In this document: in pieces, positions 5,543-9,338 of the stretch
Layout: each line of letters opens with the position of its first letter
Numbering within the stretch: the first letter of the stretch is position 1
Source: Chthoniobacterales bacterium
Lineage (GTDB): Bacteria; Verrucomicrobiota; Verrucomicrobiia; Chthoniobacterales; UBA10450
Length of the DNA: 9,338 nucleotides
Reading direction: 5' to 3'
NCBI GenBank assembly: GCA_013695925.1
Contig: JACCZO010000201.1
Span: 1 to 9,338 of the forward strand
Position numbers and translations under genes: made by a program
Notes under the pieces: model-generated
What the model saw: the letters and a program-made list of their open reading frames with translations, nothing else
The model's database searches: none
What the model was told of the DNA's origin: nothing

Positions 5543-5971
5543 TCACGGGACATGCAAGACTTCGCGGAGCGAGCGGCGGCGCAGTTCCATCGCGATCAGA
5601 GCCAGGACGGTTAGGATATCGCTTGTGATGTGGGTCACTTTCACGCTCCCATAAGTCGCGGGGGCGAGGGTCGGCTCGAGTCGAGCCCGGAGTGCTTTGG
5701 GATCGTTGATCGCATTATTGCCGGCGTCAAACTGCCGGATCGCACCGAGCAAAGCGAAGCGTTGCGCGGTCACATCTTTCATCGCGCCCAGGTTTTCGTA
5801 GGCAAAGAGCGCAAACAAAAGGCAGACCAGCACCGTCGTAATCGCGGCGCGCTGTTTGCGGAGCGAGGCAAAGGCGAGGAGGCCGCCCACCACCAGGACG
5901 TAAAGATTCCAGTAATTCTGCATCGCGGTCGAGCGATCGAAATAAAGCTGAACCAGTTCGCTGTAACTCAT
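5543..5971 (-). CDS. Small three-helix membrane protein
   Basis: From ATG 5969-5971 (MSYSELVQLYFDRSTAMQNYW) the protein has 142 residues with three likely membrane helices: about 19-37 (NYWNLYVLVVGGLLAFASL), 42-60 (AAITTVLVCLLFALFAYEN) and 112-130 (THITSDILTVLALIAMEL). A polar stretch at 61-110 lies between the last two. The start lies 13 bp after the PAP2 stop. The longer frame from 6058 would overlap the PAP2 gene and add an unrelated arginine-rich leader, so it was not used. No family is recognised. Its position in the lipid cluster suggests an accessory membrane role, but nothing in the protein shows this. Confidence 0.65.
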   Translation of the reverse strand: MSYSELVQLYFDRSTAMQNYWNLYVLVVGGLLAFASLRKQRAAITTVLVCLLFALFAYENLGAMKDVTAQRFALLGAIRQFDAGNNAINDPKALRARLEPTLAPATYGSVKVTHITSDILTVLALIAMELRRRSLREVLHVP

Positions 5972-5984
5972 GGTCGCGCTTGAT

Positions 5985-6680
5985 TTACGGGCTCTGCCGG
6001 TTGGAATCGAGGCTAAATTTCGGTCGGATAAAAAGAAAACAGCCCGCCGCGAGCGCAAACCCGCCTAAAATATCGATCACGTGATGTTGATGAGTCAGGA
6101 GCGGGGAAAGGCCGATCAATCCAAACCAGCAAAGAACTGCAATTCGGACTGGCCCTCGCGAATGGCGCGCATAGGCATCGACCAGGAAAAGCAGGAGCGC
6201 GGCATGAAGCGAAGGGAAGAGATTGTAGGGGCCGTCCATCCCCCGGAACCAATCGAAAATTCCACCTAACGGACCGCCCGCCAGAGGTCTCGGAAAAGCG
6301 AAGCGCAGCGGCATGATCAGGAAGAAAAATCCAGCGATCAAGATCGCTGCCGTTACTCGCCTAACGAAAAGGCGCAGGCTGCCTTCCTCACGAAAAAGAA
6401 AGGGCGCCGCGACAAAAAAGAGATCGATCGAGAGATACGGGAGAATCATGAGCGGCACGAAAGGGATGGCGCGTTCCCAATCAAAATAGAAAACGCCCAC
6501 GTCATCCCGCCGTGCCGTGATCCACATGCAGCCCCCGTAAACCGCCAGGAAAAGCAGGGACAACCCGACGGAGGCCGCCAGCGCGCGCCGGCGCAAAACT
6601 GGAGTGGACGTTTTCAGGAACCCGGGCGTCTGGCGACGGAAACGGAAAACATTCCCCAGCGATCGATCTCCATTGTGCAT
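5985..6680 (-). CDS. PAP2-like membrane lipid phosphatase/phosphotransferase (YnbD-like N-terminal half)
   Basis: This protein of up to 231 residues has about six membrane helices and the PAP2/Aur1-like motifs: FPSLH (155-159, with H159) and THQHHVIDILGG, where H199 and D203 form the HxxxD pair. The usual arginine of the PAP2 'SR' motif is absent (LSPLLT instead), as I recall for the YnbD/inositol-phosphotransferase-like branch. These enzymes act on lipid phosphates at the membrane. E. coli YnbD continues into a dual-specificity phosphatase domain that is absent here. The ATG at 6680 overlaps the upstream gene by 67 bp; a TTG at 6594-6596 would remove the overlap and give about 203 residues starting just before the first helix. 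Confidence 0.75.
   Translation of the reverse strand: MHNGDRSLGNVFRFRRQTPGFLKTSTPVLRRRALAASVGLSLLFLAVYGGCMWITARRDDVGVFYFDWERAIPFVPLMILPYLSIDLFFVAAPFLFREEGSLRLFVRRVTAAILIAGFFFLIMPLRFAFPRPLAGGPLGGIFDWFRGMDGPYNLFPSLHAALLLFLVDAYARHSRGPVRIAVLCWFGLIGLSPLLTHQHHVIDILGGFALAAGCFLFIRPKFSLDSNRQSP
6359..6367 (-). repeat. Dispersed 9-mer, copy 4 (GCCTAACGA on plus)
   Basis: Exact copy in the PAP2-like gene. The coding strand reads (t)TC GTT AGG C, Val-Arg with AGG, the same phase as copy 1. Confidence 0.7.
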
Positions 6681-8338
6681 TTCGTGAACCCCGCAAGCCG
6701 CACCAGTTCGTCGATCTCCGCCGTCGTCCGTCGGCGCATGATCCAGGGTTTCCCTTCACGGTTGCGCAGGACGCGCGCGATGAACTCGAGCTGGGGATGC
6801 CACGGTTGATTGGTGTAAATCAAATAACCGCCCGGCTCGATCGCCCCGGCCAGGCCGCCTAACGACTCTAAAATCGCGCGGTTCGACGGGAACAACTCAT
6901 AGAGCCCTGAGACGATCCCAACCGTGGCGCGCGGCGTAATCGCAGCAACCGAACCGCGATCAAAAGCATCCCCTCGCCTCACCGTCACATCCTTCAGTCC
7001 AAACTCCTCCGCCAACGCGCGCATCGCCGCGACATTCTCCTCTTCGTTATCGCAGAGAATCGCGCTCATCGAGATCTCCGGCAGAGCGCGCATCGTTTCC
7101 AATACATAACGACCCGCGCCCGCCGCCACATCGAGAATCCGGATCGTTCTCCCGTCCTCCCGAAGTTTTTCGATCACCTCCCGCATGGCTTTTTCGAGAT
7201 TTGCTTTCCGCAGTCGAATGCCGCGCCAGCCGATGCTGTTGAGATAATTCGCGTCCAGGAATCGCCCGAGACGTGACGAACCCTGCGCGCGATTCTGATA
7301 GACGTAGTCGAGCGAACGGCCCGAATCGAATCCGCTCTCCCAGCCGAGCGCGATTCCCGGGCTCAAACGGCCGCCGATTTTCAACGCTGCGCGCAGGGCC
7401 GCGAAATGCGGGCTGCCGCGCAGCTTCAGTCGCTCATGTTCTTCCCAGGTGTAGCCGTACTTGTCCGCATCGCGCAACGAGACCGGGACGCGACGCTCCG
7501 CGAACCGCTCTTCGATGAAGCCCCGGATCCGTTCAATTACCTGCCCACGATCGACCTCGTGGAAAATCGCGTGATACATCGCGGGGAAGACGTGCATCCG
7601 TTTCCACGGAGACGAGAGGCCATTAAAAAAATCCCGCTGCGCTTCCAGACTAACGACCCAGTCCCGGCCCGCCGCCAGCATCAGCACCGGAACGTGGATC
7701 GCGCCCGCATCTGCCACCAAACGTTGTCCCGTATCGTGCAGATCGAGCAACACGTTAATTGCAATCTGGCGAAAAATCAGCGGATCAGCTTCGTACTGCG
7801 CCGCCTCCGCTGGATCATGCGTCAGCATTTTCGCCTGCACGTAGCTCTTCACCTGCCCCGACCCGACAAATTTCTGCTGCAGGCGCAACGCGGGAACGGC
7901 CAGCGGAACATAAAGCCGCACCTCAAACGCGGCCGTCGCCAGGATGAGCGCCCGAATTGGCGAGGCGTAATCGTGCACCCAGGCCGTCACCGTCACCGCC
8001 GCCAGGCTGTGGGCGAGCAGGATCATGTTTTCGAGCGCGATTCCGTACCGTTCGGCGAGGTGCCTGGCGAATGCATCCACGTCCTTGATCACGTCGGTCA
8101 GATCGCGCGCCGCGCCCCGTTCCCCCGGCGAACGGCCGTGTCCCCGCGCGTCCCAGGCGAAGACCGCGACATGCTCCAAGCCTAACGACTCGACCGTTCC
8201 TGCCCAGCGTCCGGAGTGTTCATGGCCGCGATGGAAAAGAAGAAGCGCTTTCTCGATTTTCTTCTCCTCCGGCAGCCAGGCGCGATAAAAAAGCTCCGCC
8301 CCGTCCCAACTGATCATCGTTCGCTCAATCGTTTCCAT
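6614..8338 (-). CDS. ynbC: Bifunctional alpha/beta hydrolase / SAM-dependent methyltransferase (YnbC-like)
   Basis: From ATG 8336-8338 (METIERTMISWDG) the protein has 574 residues, close to E. coli YnbC. Residues 1-285 are an alpha/beta hydrolase of the monoacylglycerol-lipase type: FHRGHEHSGRW oxyanion region, DARGHGRS, nucleophile S111 in LLAHSLAAV, likely acid D226 in AAGRDWVV and H256 in MYHAIFHE. Residues about 340-574 are a class I methyltransferase with the SAM loop ILDVAAGAGRY (401-411). The fusion fits lipid deacylation coupled to methylation; the substrate is unknown. A GTG at 8378-8380 is in frame but would add 14 residues made from the palindromic repeat. The gene lies 46 bp after the acyltransferase stop and its 3' end overlaps the PAP2 frame. 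Confidence 0.88.
   Translation of the reverse strand: METIERTMISWDGAELFYRAWLPEEKKIEKALLLFHRGHEHSGRWAGTVESLGLEHVAVFAWDARGHGRSPGERGAARDLTDVIKDVDAFARHLAERYGIALENMILLAHSLAAVTVTAWVHDYASPIRALILATAAFEVRLYVPLAVPALRLQQKFVGSGQVKSYVQAKMLTHDPAEAAQYEADPLIFRQIAINVLLDLHDTGQRLVADAGAIHVPVLMLAAGRDWVVSLEAQRDFFNGLSSPWKRMHVFPAMYHAIFHEVDRGQVIERIRGFIEERFAERRVPVSLRDADKYGYTWEEHERLKLRGSPHFAALRAALKIGGRLSPGIALGWESGFDSGRSLDYVYQNRAQGSSRLGRFLDANYLNSIGWRGIRLRKANLEKAMREVIEKLREDGRTIRILDVAAGAGRYVLETMRALPEISMSAILCDNEEENVAAMRALAEEFGLKDVTVRRGDAFDRGSVAAITPRATVGIVSGLYELFPSNRAILESLGGLAGAIEPGGYLIYTNQPWHPQLEFIARVLRNREGKPWIMRRRTTAEIDELVRLAGFTKCTMEIDRWGMFSVSVARRPGS
6857..6865 (-). repeat. Dispersed 9-mer, copy 5 (GCCTAACGA on plus)
   Basis: Exact copy in the methyltransferase half of the YnbC-like gene; the coding strand reads TCG TTA GGC (Ser-Leu-Gly, in LESLGGL). 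Confidence 0.7.
8180..8188 (-). repeat. Dispersed 9-mer, copy 6 (GCCTAACGA on plus)
   Basis: Exact copy in the hydrolase half of the same gene; the coding strand again reads TCG TTA GGC, within VESLGLE. Confidence 0.7.
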
Positions 8339-8342
8339 GCCT

Positions 8343-8427
8343 GGTGGTGCGAGACTCTGTCGAGCCGGGGAGGATGCCACTTGATTAATCGGGCGCCCCT
8401 CCAGGCTCGACGGAGTCTCGCACCACC
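8343..8427. repeat. Inverted repeat spanning the acyltransferase/YnbC junction
   Basis: Two 24-bp arms, 8343-8366 (GGTGGTGCGAGACTC...) and 8404-8427 (inverted), match at 23 of 24 bases around a 37-bp centre. The acyltransferase stop (8385-8387) lies in the centre, and the right arm encodes its last residues (SVVRDSVEP). The left arm occupies the gap before the YnbC-like start. A third arm is at 4940-4961, so this is a dispersed repeat and not a one-off hairpin. It may act as an mRNA stabiliser or attenuator within the operon. Confidence 0.8.
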
Positions 8428-9137
8428 GAATTATCGGCCCGTAACGTCTCCACCTCTCGGTGTAATTCCGCCGCGACGGTCTCGGACTCCTCTTCGGCTG
8501 CGTAATGCCGCACGCGGCCGATGATCAAGCGAACCTTCCGCGGGCGTGGCCAGCGCCTCCCCTTGGGCCAGGCGCGGAAAGCGCCTTCGACGTAACAGGG
8601 CAACACTTTGATCTCATGTCCCGCGAGGAGCGCGCCGATTCCCGGCTTGAAAGCCTGCGTCGCGCCGGTCTTTGAGCGCGTGCCTTCCGGGAAAATGACG
8701 AGCACATTGCCGGGCCGGGCGAGGAGCTGCGCGCAAATCGAAAGGCTTTCCCGCACCCGCATTTGGCGCGCGAAAGGGAGCGCATTCATCACCACAGTCG
8801 CGAACCATGTCCGCGAGAGGCTCCGAAAGAAATAATCCTCCGCCGCGACCGGAAACGTCCGCTGCAGGCGGCGCAACGGGAGGGCGGCGAGCAGGCAGAC
8901 ACTGTCGAGATGACTGGAATGATTTGCCACCAGCACGAACGACTCACCGTCGTTAGGCAAATGTTCCTGCCCGATGATTTCGAAACGACAATAGATCCGC
9001 AGGAGCGCGCGAATGACGACCGCAACCAGAGTGCGCAAGGCATCGACCAGCGCATCCGGCTCGCGCGGAAAACGCCGCAGCCGCTCGACCGCCTTGCGTT
9101 CGAGGGCGAGCGCGGGGCCTTGTCCCATTTTCGTCAT
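8385..9137 (-). CDS. PlsC-like 1-acylglycerol-3-phosphate / lysophospholipid acyltransferase
   Basis: This 250-residue protein carries the PlsC acyltransferase motifs: NHSSHLD (72-78, the H73-x4-D78 catalytic pair) and FPEGTRS (149-155, glycerophosphate binding). A hydrophobic segment at about 35-50 (LVAVVIRALLRIY) should anchor it at the inner membrane. It transfers an acyl group to a lysophospholipid or similar alcohol. It starts 4 bp after the CdsA-like stop, preceded by TTGAG, and precedes the YnbC-like gene. The last residues, from about SVVRDSVEP onward, are encoded by one arm of a dispersed inverted repeat, so the native C-terminus seems to have been replaced by repeat sequence. Confidence 0.88.
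   Translation of the reverse strand: MTKMGQGPALALERKAVERLRRFPREPDALVDALRTLVAVVIRALLRIYCRFEIIGQEHLPNDGESFVLVANHSSHLDSVCLLAALPLRRLQRTFPVAAEDYFFRSLSRTWFATVVMNALPFARQMRVRESLSICAQLLARPGNVLVIFPEGTRSKTGATQAFKPGIGALLAGHEIKVLPCYVEGAFRAWPKGRRWPRPRKVRLIIGRVRHYAAEEESETVAAELHREVETLRADNSVVRDSVEPGGAPD
8950..8958 (+). repeat. TCGTTAGGC dispersed 9-mer, copy 7
   Basis: Exact copy in the acyltransferase gene; the coding strand reads (tt)G CCT AAC GA(c), Pro-Asn-Asp in HLPNDG. Confidence 0.7.
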
Positions 9138-9141
9138 CAGC

Positions 9142-9338
9142 TCAATGATAATGGTCCGTCATCAGGATGAACAGCGGCGCGACAAAAATCAGGCTGTCGA
9201 TCCGATCCAGAACACCGCCGTGCCCGGGAATCGCGGCGCTCCAATCCTTCACCCCGAGATCACGCTTCAGCACGCTGAGCGCGAGATCGCCCAGCGGCCC
9301 GCCGATACCGACGATCAAGCCGGTGAGGATCAATTGCG
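9142..9338 (-). CDS. CdsA-like phosphatidate cytidylyltransferase, C-terminal part
   Basis: The frame runs in from the right edge and ends at TGA 9142-9144, so only the last 64 residues or so are visible. They contain the CDP-diglyceride synthase signature almost in full: SVLKRDLGVKDWSAAIPGHG followed by GVLDRID, matching S-x-x-K-R-x4-K-D-x-x-x-x-[IL]-P-x-H-G-G-x-x-D-R-x-D. The enzyme family makes CDP-diacylglycerol from CTP and phosphatidate at the inner membrane. A final hydrophobic helix (SLIFVAPLFILM) follows. In a ynb-type cluster this would be the YnbB counterpart; a housekeeping cdsA cannot be ruled out without the upstream genes. Confidence 0.88.
   Translation of the reverse strand, partial: QLILTGLIVGIGGPLGDLALSVLKRDLGVKDWSAAIPGHGGVLDRIDSLIFVAPLFILMTDHYH

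Noticed and set aside
7406..8185. Plus-strand open frame of 259 codons inside the YnbC-like gene
   Set aside because: It is arginine- and histidine-rich with no motif, and lies opposite conserved hydrolase and methyltransferase motifs.
665..8958. The GTTAGGC/GCCTAAC words as integron attC core sites
   Set aside because: They fit the attC core consensus (GTTRRRY / RYYYAAC), but attC needs a facing pair roughly 55-140 bp apart between cassettes. Here the copies are single, 0.5-1.9 kb apart and inside conserved coding sequences, and no integrase is visible.

Overview
This is a GC-rich bacterial window that looks like a soil Verrucomicrobiota genome (Chthoniobacterales-like). That is inference. 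It rests on a degraded gene with the 'VRALGPTL ... NSDW ... GAYTILAS ... EVYD' domain that I associate with that group, a small exported protein ending in a tyrosine/proline-rich tail of the same flavour, and many dispersed palindromic repeats. No rRNA, tRNA or CRISPR array is visible.

Layout. (1) 1-1141 is an accessory strip: the last 30 codons of an IS630/Tc1-type transposase, a type II toxin-antitoxin pair on the minus strand (Phd/YefM-like antitoxin and VapC-like PIN toxin, GTGA overlap) with a palindrome over the antitoxin start, a GGAGGG hairpin repeat, and a 150-bp MITE-like element with TA target duplications. (2) 1142-3773 is a plus-strand operon: LolD/MacB-type ATPase, FtsX/MacB-type permease (ATGA overlap) and a secreted LolA-like protein, probably acting in lipoprotein or envelope-substrate export. 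(3) 3774-5018 has no intact gene. It holds minus-strand remnants of kbl (two or more frameshifts, truncated), of the verrucomicrobial domain above (frameshifted), and of a response-regulator N-terminus, separated by structured repeats. (4) 5019-9338 is a tight minus-strand cluster read right to left: CdsA-like cytidylyltransferase (partial), PlsC-like acyltransferase, fused alpha/beta hydrolase-methyltransferase (YnbC-like), PAP2-like membrane phosphatase (YnbD-like), a small three-helix membrane protein and a proline-rich exported protein. The first, third and fourth match the E. coli ynbB-ynbC-ynbD order, with an acyltransferase added and the dual-specificity phosphatase domain missing. A phospholipid or lysolipid remodelling pathway is the natural reading.

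The most unusual signal is not a gene. The 9-mer TCGTTAGGC (reverse complement GCCTAACGA) occurs seven times exactly, plus one 8/9 match. It falls inside coding sequence in all three codon phases and both orientations, about once per 1.2-1.3 kb; a random word of this length would be expected less than 0.1 times. That density and behaviour resemble DNA-uptake or other genome-wide signal words. A second notable signal is a pair of hairpins at 4188-4273 with the same CTTTGT loop and flanks but compensatory base-pair changes in the stems.
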